A stretch of 64,000 bases of DNA from the NCBI GenBank assembly GCA_021850325.1, contig JAJZMF010000023.1, forward strand, positions 1 through 64,000, read 5' to 3'. This DNA is from Actinomycetes bacterium (GTDB taxonomy: Bacteria; Actinomycetota; Acidimicrobiia; Acidimicrobiales; Palsa-688). Under the pieces are notes generated by a model. The model ran no database searches and had not been told where the DNA came from. It worked only from the letters and a program-made list of their open reading frames with translations. Every line of letters begins with the position of its first letter. Within the stretch, counting starts at the first letter, position 1. The position numbers and the translations under genes were made by a program. Below, piece by piece: positions 7,813 through 15,193 of the stretch.

Positions 7813-9528
7813 CTACCCGGCCGTACCGTCGTAGGTGCCCGCCCCCCACGGGCCCGGGGCATGGGGGCCGTCGCCGTCACCGTTGGTGTCCGGGCTGCCC
7901 GGCAGGTCAGCCACCCTGGGCAGGACGATCTCGACCCGGGCGCCGCGCCCGGGGGCGTTGGTGACCTCTATGGAGCCTCCGTGGGCGCTGACCACGCGCT
8001 TGACGATGGCCAGGCCGAGCCCCGAGCCCGGCATGGAGCGGGCGCCCGGTGCACGGTAGAAGCGGTCGAAGATCCGGGGCAGGTCGGCAGCGTCTATCCC
8101 CGGCCCCTGGTCCGTCACCACCAGGTGCCATGCGTCGGTGGCGCTCAGGGTCACCGTTACCGTGCCACCAGGGGGGCTCCATTTGGCCGCGTTGTCCAGG
8201 ACGTTCATGACGGCGCGCTCGAGCAGGGCGGGCTGGGCCCTGATCGCCCCCGGCTCGAGGGAGACCTCGAAGTTGACGGACATGGCCCGCCTCTGTGCCC
8301 TCTCTACAGCCCGGTTCACCACGGCCTGCAGTTCGAGCGGCTCGGGCTCGGCCTGTTGGCGTTCGTCCTCCCGGGCCAGGTCCACCAGGTCCCCCACGAG
8401 GTTGGTCAGCTCCTGCAACTGGGCCTCGATGTCGCCCAGCAGCTCGTCCCGGTCCGGCCCGGAGAGGTTCTTGGCCCGCATCAGCACCTCGATGTTGGTC
8501 CGGAGGCTGGTCAGCGGTGTACGAAGCTCGTGACCGGCGTCCGAGACCAGCTGGGCCTGCTGTTCGCGCGAGGCGCTCAGAGCGTCGAGCATGGCATTGA
8601 AGCTCCGGGCCAGGCGGGCCAGCTCGTCGTTGCCCGTGTCGTCGATGGTGGCGGTCAGGTCCTTGGTGTCGGCTACGTGCTCCGCCGCCAGGGTCAGGTC
8701 CTCGACCGGCCCCATGCTCGCCCTGCCCACGGCCCAGCCCAGGGCGGTGGCGAGGGCCACCCCTCCGATGGCGACCACCATAAGGAGCAGGCGCAGGAAG
8801 GCCAGGGTGCGCTGCAGCCCGTGGAGGGGGAAGCCGAGCTCCACCGCCAGCTCGTGCGGCACGACCCCGACCGTGGCCACCAGGTAGTCGTGGTGGTCGG
8901 TGCCCGTGACCGTCTCCTGGACGGGGGTGTACGAGGGCCCGGTCTCGAAGGCCTGCTTCACCTGCTGGTCGATGGGGAAGATGCGCGAGGGCAGGATGCC
9001 GGGCACGGGCCCGGAGCTGCGCACCGAGTACACCTGCGTGCCGTTGGGCGTGTTGGCGAGGACCTGCACCTCGTCGCCGGTCACCACCTGGAGGTTCACG
9101 AGCAGGTCGGCGTTGACCTGGCCCGTGAAGTTGTTGACCTGCACCGACCCGGGCACCTGGCTGATGCCGTTCAGGAGCGAGCTGCTTGCCTGCTGCTGCA
9201 GCTGGCGGCTCACCGCGAAGTAGGAGGCGGTGGCGGTCAGTGCGACCGCGATGCCCACGGCCAGGCCCACCAGGACGCTCACCCGGGTGCGGAAGGTGAC
9301 CTGGCGCAACCAGGCCAGCGGGCGGGAGCGGGCAGCGCCCTCGGCCTCTTGGCCGAGGGCCATGTCCCCGGCCTCGGGCCGCCCGGCGCCGGCCTCCCCG
9401 TCGTCGCCGCCCCCCGGCACCTCCAGGTGGGTGAGCTCGGCGACGGCGGGCCACTCCCGGTCATCAGGAGGTGCCGGGGGCCAGACCGGTGCTGTGCCGC
9501 CCAGGGCGGGGGCGGGATGGTCGCTCAT
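7813..9528 (-). CDS. mprB: Sensor histidine kinase, MprB-like
   Basis: 571 residues from ATG 9528; a TTG at 9552 overlapping the stop of the response-regulator gene is an alternative that adds 8 residues. Order: disordered N-terminus, TM1 near residue 85-105, extracytoplasmic sensor of about 140 residues, TM2 near 244-267, HAMP (MGPVEDLTLAAEHVADTKDL), dimerisation helix with phospho-acceptor His333 (SDAGHELRTPLTSLRTN), and ATPase domain with DNAAKWSPPGG, DQGPGID and GSGLGLAIVK boxes. The H-box and N-box are close to mycobacterial MprB, an envelope-stress sensor. It phosphorylates the regulator encoded directly upstream. Confidence 0.92.
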   Translation of the reverse strand: MSDHPAPALGGTAPVWPPAPPDDREWPAVAELTHLEVPGGGDDGEAGAGRPEAGDMALGQEAEGAARSRPLAWLRQVTFRTRVSVLVGLAVGIAVALTATASYFAVSRQLQQQASSSLLNGISQVPGSVQVNNFTGQVNADLLVNLQVVTGDEVQVLANTPNGTQVYSVRSSGPVPGILPSRIFPIDQQVKQAFETGPSYTPVQETVTGTDHHDYLVATVGVVPHELAVELGFPLHGLQRTLAFLRLLLMVVAIGGVALATALGWAVGRASMGPVEDLTLAAEHVADTKDLTATIDDTGNDELARLARSFNAMLDALSASREQQAQLVSDAGHELRTPLTSLRTNIEVLMRAKNLSGPDRDELLGDIEAQLQELTNLVGDLVDLAREDERQQAEPEPLELQAVVNRAVERAQRRAMSVNFEVSLEPGAIRAQPALLERAVMNVLDNAAKWSPPGGTVTVTLSATDAWHLVVTDQGPGIDAADLPRIFDRFYRAPGARSMPGSGLGLAIVKRVVSAHGGSIEVTNAPGRGARVEIVLPRVADLPGSPDTNGDGDGPHAPGPWGAGTYDGTAG

Positions 9529-9548
9529 GGCGCCGTTGGGGCCTCCGG

Positions 9549-10238
9549 TCAACTCCGCATCTCAGCAGGCAGTCGCATCACGTAGCCGACACCTCGGACA
9601 GTGTGTATGAGGCGCGGCTCCCCATCGGTCTCCGTCTTGCGCCTGAGGTAACCGATGTAGACCTCCAGGCTGTTCGAGTTGAGGCCGAAGTCGTAGCCCC
9701 AGACACGGTCGAAGATGACCTCCCGGGGCAGCACCTGCCGGGGGTTGCGCAGGAAGAGCTCGAGCAGGAGGAACTCGGTCCTGGTCAGCTCGATCAGGCG
9801 CTGGCCCCGGCGCACCTCGCGTGTGCCCGGGTCCAGGGAGAGGTCGGCGAAGCGCAGGACCTCGCTCTCCGAGGTGGGCGAGCTGCGGCGCATCAGCGCC
9901 CGCAGGCGGGCGAGCAGCTCCTCCAGTGCGAAGGGCTTGACCAGGTAGTCGTCGGCACCGGCGTCCAGGCCGTCCACCCGCTCGGTCACCGAGGCCCGCG
10001 CCGTCAGCATCAGCACCGGGGTGCGGTCTCCCGCCGTCCGCATGCGCCGGCACATCTCCAGGCCGTCCAGGCGGGGCATGGCGATGTCGAGCACGATGGC
10101 GTCAGCCGGCCGCTCGGCGTGAGCCGCCAGCCCGGCCATGCCGTCCTCCGCCATCTCGACCGTGTAACCCTCGAAACGAAGAGCGCGCTCAAGGGCCTGG
10201 CGGACCGCGGGCTCGTCGTCTACGACCAGGACCCTCAT
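9549..10238 (-). CDS. mprA: Response regulator, OmpR/PhoB family, MprA-like
   Basis: 229 residues from ATG 10238, chosen because GGAGGAGG sits 5 bases upstream and the receiver domain begins at once ([10 protein letters not shown]). Phospho-acceptor Asp51 in [12 protein letters not shown], conserved Thr/Lys at LMLTARA and YLVKPF (Lys101). The C-terminal winged helix (about 130-225) has the family signatures [19 protein letters not shown] and [12 protein letters not shown]. The pair MprA-MprB controls envelope-stress genes in mycobacteria; targets here are unknown. It is first in the two-gene operon. Confidence 0.93.
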   Translation of the reverse strand: MRVLVVDDEPAVRQALERALRFEGYTVEMAEDGMAGLAAHAERPADAIVLDIAMPRLDGLEMCRRMRTAGDRTPVLMLTARASVTERVDGLDAGADDYLVKPFALEELLARLRALMRRSSPTSESEVLRFADLSLDPGTREVRRGQRLIELTRTEFLLLELFLRNPRQVLPREVIFDRVWGYDFGLNSNSLEVYIGYLRRKTETDGEPRLIHTVRGVGYVMRLPAEMRS

Positions 10239-10391
10239 CAGGCCTCCTCCATATCCAGTCTGCCTGGCGCGGGCGACAAGGCAGCAGACCGCCTCGGGGC
10301 ACCCTGCGCCCCGGCGGGGCCCGGTGCCGGCCGGGAGCGCGCCCAGCCTCTCCGACACCCGAGGTTACCGGTGGGGCGGTAACTTGTCCGT

Positions 10392-10679
10392 GTGGCCCAG
10401 CACCTGGTGGAGCGACGCCTGACGGAGCTCTCCAAACGCCTGCGCCGGTCCCGGGAGGAGCTGGCGGTGGTCGAGGAGCAACTGCGGGCGCTCTCGGAGG
10501 CCGCCGACGAGGCCCGCATCCGTTCGCTCGTTTCGGAGACACCTTTGGCGGCGCGGGAGAGCCAGGAGGCCCAGCGCCATGCCGAGGCCATGGCGGGGGC
10601 GCGCAACAGCCTGGCCGCCCAGGTCAAGCGCATGGAGGCCGAGATGGACGAGCTCTTGGACAAGCTCCTGCCGGGCTGA
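10392..10679 (+). CDS. Small coiled-coil protein, unknown function
   Basis: 95 residues, almost entirely charged helix with heptad-like Leu spacing: LTELSKRLRRSREELAVVEE, a break near residues 35-55, then a second helix MEAEMDELLDKLLPG. No cysteines, signal or membrane segment. It is probably a cytoplasmic coiled-coil dimer. GTG start at 10392; an alternative start is not obvious. It is divergent from mprA. Function is not known to me. Confidence 0.75.
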   Translation: MAQHLVERRLTELSKRLRRSREELAVVEEQLRALSEAADEARIRSLVSETPLAARESQEAQRHAEAMAGARNSLAAQVKRMEAEMDELLDKLLPG

Positions 10680-10730
10680 GGCCGGCGTTTGCGCCGTCGG
10701 GCCCGCGCAGCACGGTGCAGGGGTGGTTGG

Positions 10731-10747
10731 CAGGGCCCGGGGCCCTG
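10731..10747 (+). terminator. Hairpin downstream of the coiled-coil gene
   Basis: CAGGGCC-CGG-GGCCCTG, perfect 7-bp arms, 52 bases past the stop codon. There is no U-tract. It may end the coiled-coil transcript before the PdtaR gene; the remaining 136 bases up to the next start hold no gene that I can see. Confidence 0.35.
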
Positions 10748-10882
10748 GGCCGGCGCGGTAGTGTTCGAGCGTAAGGCCACCGCGGGGTCGTAGCTCCCGG
10801 CCGGCGGGTGCCGGGCCTGGTCCGGGTACCTCGACGGCTGGCACCGTTCGTGGCACGGGACGAGAGGACGAGGTAACCCCTG

Positions 10883-11464
10883 GTGGGCGCACGTGTCGTG
10901 ATAGCTGAAGATGAGGCCCTCATCCGTCTCGACCTTCGGGAGACCCTCGAAGAGGAGGGCTACGAGGTCGTAGGCGAGACGGGCCGGGGCGACGAGGTGG
11001 TCGACCTGGTGCGCAAGCACCGGCCCGACCTCGCCATCCTCGACATCAAGATGCCCGGCGAGGACGGCCTCAGCGCCGCGGCACGCATCACCGCCGAGCG
11101 GCTGGCCGCTGTGCTGGTGCTCACCGCCTTCTCCCAGCGCGAGCTCGTGGACCGTGCCCGTGAGGCGGGGGCGCTCGCCTACCTCGTCAAGCCCTTCCAG
11201 CGCAACGACCTCCTGCCCGCCATGGAGGTGGCCATGGGCAGGTTCGAGGAGATGCGAGCGCTGGAGCAGGAGAACAAGAGCCTCGAAGAGCGCCTGGCCA
11301 CCCAGAAGCTGGTGGAGAGGGCGAAGGGCAGCCTCATGGACTCCATGGACATGAAGGAGACGGAAGCCTTCCGTTGGATCCAGAAGACGGCGATGGACCG
11401 TCGGAGCACCATGCGCGAGGTGGCCGAGCAGGTGCTCGGCGGGGCGATCAGGCCGGAGGCCTAG
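10883..11464 (+). CDS. pdtaR: ANTAR-domain response regulator, PdtaR-like
   Basis: 193 residues. Receiver domain at 3-120 with Asp54 in AILDIKMPGEDG, Thr in LVLTAFS and Lys in YLVKPFQ. A short linker helix (MRALEQENKSLEERLATQKL) leads into a C-terminal ANTAR RNA-binding domain (about 130-190): VERAKGSLMDSMDMKETEAF...IQKTAMDRRSTMREVAEQVL. ANTAR regulators of the PdtaR group bind paired hairpins in nascent mRNA and prevent termination when phosphorylated by a PdtaS-type kinase. No such kinase is in the window. GTG start at 10883 with GAGGACGAGG upstream. Confidence 0.93.
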   Translation: MGARVVIAEDEALIRLDLRETLEEEGYEVVGETGRGDEVVDLVRKHRPDLAILDIKMPGEDGLSAAARITAERLAAVLVLTAFSQRELVDRAREAGALAYLVKPFQRNDLLPAMEVAMGRFEEMRALEQENKSLEERLATQKLVERAKGSLMDSMDMKETEAFRWIQKTAMDRRSTMREVAEQVLGGAIRPEA

Positions 11465-11482
11465 GGCGTCGCCCTGCCGGCC

Positions 11483-11509
11483 CCTGCTGGGCCGTCCCGG
11501 CCCAGCAGG
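11483..11509. terminator. Bidirectional terminator hairpin
   Basis: CCTGCTGGGCC, loop GTCCC, GGCCCAGCAGG: perfect 11-bp arms between the convergent pdtaR and DtxR-family genes. The stem is very stable but lacks a U-tract. Confidence 0.7.
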
Positions 11510-11521
11510 CCGGGACGACGT

Positions 11522-12256
11522 TCAGACGACCAGTTCCTCGAGCGGGCCGGACGAGGCGCCCACAGGTACCGGGGGGGCTCCCTCGACATCGGCGTAGAAG
11601 AGCAACTGGGCGAAGGTGGCCCCGAGCACGAGGGTGCCACCGGAGGTCTCCAGCACAAGGCTGCCGTCCGGGCCCTGGGCACTGACGCGTGCCTCCCGAC
11701 CGGGGATGAAGTTGTGCTCCTCGAGGTAGGCCATGGTGTCGGTGTCGAACTCGAGCAGCTCGGAGATGCGGGAGAGGCGCACCCGGTCACCGACCTTGGC
11801 GTCGGCGAGGACCTTGGTCGGCTCCACCTGGTAGCCCGAGCCGGGCACCAGGTTGCCGTGGGGGCAGGTGGCCGGGTTGCCCAGCACCTCCACCAGGCGC
11901 TGCTCGACCTCGTCGGAGATGACGTGCTCCCACCGGTCGGCTTCGGCGTGGACCTTGTGCCAGGGCAGGCCGATGATGTCGGTGAGGAGGCGTTCAGCCA
12001 GGCGGTGCTTGCGGATGACGCTCGTCGCCATGCTCCGGCCCTCTGACGTGAGGGTCAGGTTCCGGCCATGGACGTCGAGGTAGCCCGCCTCCTTGAGGCG
12101 GTGCACCATTTCGGACACGGTGGGAGCGGAATGGCCCACCCTTTCTGCCAGGCGGGCCTGGATTACCTGGTTGCCCTCTTCCTCGAGGTTGAAGATAGCC
12201 TCCAGGTACTGCTCATTGGGAGGGTGGGCGCCGGGGCGGTCACCATTGGTAGGCAT
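11522..12256 (-). CDS. DtxR/MntR-family metal-dependent repressor with altered primary site
   Basis: 244 residues with the DtxR three-domain layout: HTH (ARLAERVGHSAPTVSEMVHR), dimer/metal domain (RKHRLAERLLTDIIGLPWHK, then VHAEADRWEHVISDEVE), and a C-terminal SH3/FeoA-like domain. The ancillary-site ligands His84, Glu88 and His103 and the primary-site Glu110 and His111 are kept. However, the DtxR Cys102 position is Asp107 and the Met10 position is Gln16. Family knowledge links such hard-ligand changes to Mn2+ rather than Fe2+ sensing, so the metal specificity is open. It is divergent from polA across 182 bases. Confidence 0.9.
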   Translation of the reverse strand: MPTNGDRPGAHPPNEQYLEAIFNLEEEGNQVIQARLAERVGHSAPTVSEMVHRLKEAGYLDVHGRNLTLTSEGRSMATSVIRKHRLAERLLTDIIGLPWHKVHAEADRWEHVISDEVEQRLVEVLGNPATCPHGNLVPGSGYQVEPTKVLADAKVGDRVRLSRISELLEFDTDTMAYLEEHNFIPGREARVSAQGPDGSLVLETSGGTLVLGATFAQLLFYADVEGAPPVPVGASSGPLEELVV

Positions 12257-12438
12257 GCCTGTGACCGTAGTGGTGGGCAGGCCCTACGGGTCATGGGCGT
12301 TGTGCTCGTTTAGGAGGGCCGAACGCCCCTATGCCGCCCACCTCAGTGGTGGCCCAAGGGTTGCCGGTGGGGCGGGCCTAGGGCAGGTGGGGCGTGGGCC
12401 CTGCCGCCCGCCGGTGGGGCGGTGGCAGACTCTACCGG

Positions 12439-15174
12439 GTGGCCCTTCTCATGCTCCTGGACGGCAATTCGCTCACCTACAGGGCCTTCTTCGCCCTGCC
12501 TTCGGACATGGCGACGGCTTCGGGGCAGGTGACCAATGCCGTCTACGGGTTCACCTCGATGCTGGTGAACCTCCTGAAGGACCACCACCCCGACATGCTC
12601 GTCGTGGCCTTCGACCGGCCGGAGCCCACCTTCCGCCACCACCTCGTGCCGGACTACAAGGCCACCCGGTCGGAAGTGCCCGACATCCTGCGCCAGCAGC
12701 TGGGCCTGGTGCGCCAGGTCGTCCAGGCCATGCGTGCACCGGTCGTGGAGATGCCCGGCTTCGAGGCCGACGACGTCCTGGCCACCCTGGCCACGGCGGC
12801 GGCCGCTGCGGGCGACGACGTCATCGTGGTCACCGGGGACCGGGACGCCTACCAGCTGGTGCAGGACCCCCACATAAGGGTGCTCTACAACCGCCGGGGG
12901 GTATCGGACTACGTCCTCTACGACGAGGCCGGTATCTTCGAGCGCACCGGCGTCACGCCCGCCCAGTACCCCGAGTTCGCCGCCCTGAGGGGTGACCCGT
13001 CCGACAACCTCCCCGGGGTACCCGGCGTGGGGGAGAAGACGGCAGCCAGGCTCATCGGCACCTACGGCTCGCTGGAAGGGGTGTACGCCCACCTGGACGA
13101 GCTGACGCCGCGCCTGCGGCAGTCCCTGAGCGAGGGCCAGGCCACGGTGAGGGCCAATGCCCTGGCCACTCCGCTGGTGAGAGACGTACCGGTGACGGTG
13201 GCCCGCGAGGACGCGGTCCTCGGGGGCTGGGACCTGGGAGAGCTGCGGCGGCTGTTCGACTTCCTGGAGTTCCGTGCCCTCTGGGACCGCTTCTTGGAGG
13301 CCAGCGGGGCCGGGAAGGGCCAGCTCCCGGGCCCGGTGCCTGCTCCGGGCCGGGAGCTGGAGGTCGCCCTGCACGAGGTGAGCGATGCCGGCGAGTGGGC
13401 GGGGCTGGCGGAGCGCTGGCTCTCCTCAGGCCGGCAGCTGAGCATGGCCGGTGCCTGGGAGGGTGCCGAAGGGCGTTCGCCCCTGGTCGGCTTGGCGTTC
13501 GCCGAGGTGCCCGAGCCGGGGCAGGCCGAGCCGGGGCAGGCCGAGCCGGCGTCGGCGCCGCCCGTGTGGTGGCTGCCCTGGGACCTGGGCCGCTTACCGG
13601 CCGCATCCGAGGCCCTGGCCCGCCTGCTCGGGACCGGCGGGGTGCCCGTCTCCGCTCACGACGCCAAGGCGCTGGTGCGCGCGCTGGCCATGGAGGGGGT
13701 CGACTTCGCCGGGGCCCAGCTCGACACGTCGGTGGCCGCCTACCTTGTCGACCCGGCGGGTGACAGGTACGTCCTCGAGGACCTGGCTGCCCGTTATGCG
13801 GGCGTGGCGCTCGCTGCCCCGGGGACAACGCCGAGCGGTCAGCTCGACCTGTCCGGGGCCGGCCCCGCCCCGGCGCTCACCGCCGGGCGGCGTGCCGCAG
13901 CCGTCGCCGCTCTGGTGGCCCCGCTGAGCGAGGCCCTGGCTTCGCGTGGCATGTCGCGGCTCTACGAGGAGGTGGAGCGGCCACTGGTGCGGGTGCTGGC
14001 CCGCATGGAGCTGGTCGGGGTCAGGGTCGACACGGAGGAGCTCCGGCGGCTCGGCCGCCAGTTGGCGGACGAGGCCAGGCGCCTGGAGGCGCGTGTACAG
14101 GAGCTGGCCGGCGTCAGCTTCCTCGTCAACTCCCCCCAGCAGCTGGGGGAGGTCCTCTACGGCAAGCTGGGCCTGACGCCGGCCAAGAAGACCAGGACCG
14201 GTCGCAACTCCACGGACAGCCAGACCCTGGAGAAGCTGCGCGACGAGCACCCTGTGGTGCCTGCCGTCCTGCGCTACCGGGAGGTCGAGAAGCTCCGTTC
14301 CACCTATACCGACGCCCTGCTGGCCGAGGTGGGCCCCGACGGCCGTGTCCACGCCACCTTCAACCAGACGGTCGCCCGTACGGGCAGGCTCTCCTCGGAC
14401 GCCCCCAACCTGCACAACATCCCGGTGCGCACGGACGAGGGCCGCCAGCTGCGCCGGGTCTTCGTGCCCGAGCCGGGCACCAGCTTCCTCGTGGCGGACT
14501 ACAACCAGATCGAGCTGAGGGTCATCGCCCACCTGTCGGGGGACCCGGGCCTGGTCGAGGCCTTCCGCACCGGAGCGGACATCCACGCCATGACCGCGGC
14601 CCGCATCTTCGGCGTGGCGCCGGGCGAGGTGACCACGGCGATGCGCTCCAAGGCCAAGATGGTCTCCTACGGGCTGGCCTATGGCATGGAGGCCTACGGC
14701 CTGGCCCAGCGCCTGGCCATCGGCCGGGACGAGGCTGCGCAGATCCTGAAGTCCTACTTCGAGAGCTTCCCCCGCGTCCGTTCCTACATGGACGCCGCGG
14801 TGGCGGAGGCCAGGGACAAGGGCTATACCGAGACCCTCTTCGGCCGCCGCCGCATAATCCCCGAGCTGTCCTCCAGCCAGTACAGCGTGCGCATGGCCGG
14901 CGAGCGCCAGGCGATGAACGCCGGGGTGCAGGGCCTGGCGGCGGACATCTTCAAGGTGGCCCTGGTGCGCCTGGACGAGGCCCTGGCCGGCAGGGCCATG
15001 CGCAGCCGGCTCGTGCTCCAGGTGCACGACGAGGTGCTCCTGGAGGTCCCGCCCGAGGAGCGGGAGGCCGCTACCGAGGTCACCCTGGCCGCCATGCGGG
15101 GGGCGGCCGAGCTGAGCGTGCCTCTCGAGGTCCACCTGTCATGGGGCGACAGCTGGGCCGAGGCCAAGGCCTGA
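12439..15174 (+). CDS. polA: DNA polymerase I
   Basis: 911 residues from GTG 12439 (ATG 12451 is also possible; upstream sequence is not conserved in character). Residues 1-290 form the 5'-3' exonuclease/flap domain (LLMLLDGNSLTYRAFFALP, VVAFDRPEPTFRHHL, FEADDVLATLA, SDNLPGVPGVGEKTA). The middle domain lacks the Asp-x-Glu proofreading motif, so 3'-5' exonuclease activity is probably absent, as in many actinobacterial Pol I. The polymerase domain is complete: DYNQIELRVIAHLSGD (motif A), RSKAKMVSYGLAYGMEAYGL (O-helix, motif B), QVHDEVLLEVP (motif C). A 15-bp unit repeated twice (13513-13542) encodes EPGQA repeats in a linker. It acts in Okazaki fragment maturation and repair. Confidence 0.97.
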   Translation: MALLMLLDGNSLTYRAFFALPSDMATASGQVTNAVYGFTSMLVNLLKDHHPDMLVVAFDRPEPTFRHHLVPDYKATRSEVPDILRQQLGLVRQVVQAMRAPVVEMPGFEADDVLATLATAAAAAGDDVIVVTGDRDAYQLVQDPHIRVLYNRRGVSDYVLYDEAGIFERTGVTPAQYPEFAALRGDPSDNLPGVPGVGEKTAARLIGTYGSLEGVYAHLDELTPRLRQSLSEGQATVRANALATPLVRDVPVTVAREDAVLGGWDLGELRRLFDFLEFRALWDRFLEASGAGKGQLPGPVPAPGRELEVALHEVSDAGEWAGLAERWLSSGRQLSMAGAWEGAEGRSPLVGLAFAEVPEPGQAEPGQAEPASAPPVWWLPWDLGRLPAASEALARLLGTGGVPVSAHDAKALVRALAMEGVDFAGAQLDTSVAAYLVDPAGDRYVLEDLAARYAGVALAAPGTTPSGQLDLSGAGPAPALTAGRRAAAVAALVAPLSEALASRGMSRLYEEVERPLVRVLARMELVGVRVDTEELRRLGRQLADEARRLEARVQELAGVSFLVNSPQQLGEVLYGKLGLTPAKKTRTGRNSTDSQTLEKLRDEHPVVPAVLRYREVEKLRSTYTDALLAEVGPDGRVHATFNQTVARTGRLSSDAPNLHNIPVRTDEGRQLRRVFVPEPGTSFLVADYNQIELRVIAHLSGDPGLVEAFRTGADIHAMTAARIFGVAPGEVTTAMRSKAKMVSYGLAYGMEAYGLAQRLAIGRDEAAQILKSYFESFPRVRSYMDAAVAEARDKGYTETLFGRRRIIPELSSSQYSVRMAGERQAMNAGVQGLAADIFKVALVRLDEALAGRAMRSRLVLQVHDEVLLEVPPEEREAATEVTLAAMRGAAELSVPLEVHLSWGDSWAEAKA

Positions 15175-15193
15175 ACCTGCCTGCCCGGGCGGC

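Noticed and set aside
10680-10882. Promoter or structured RNA before pdtaR
   Set aside because: TTGGCA and TAGTGT are 26 bases apart, too far for a promoter, and no stable conserved fold could be argued beyond the hairpin listed.
12257-12438. IdeR-box-like TTAGGAGGGCCGAAC between the DtxR-family gene and polA
   Set aside because: Only one half resembles the iron box consensus; the other half does not, so chance is likely.
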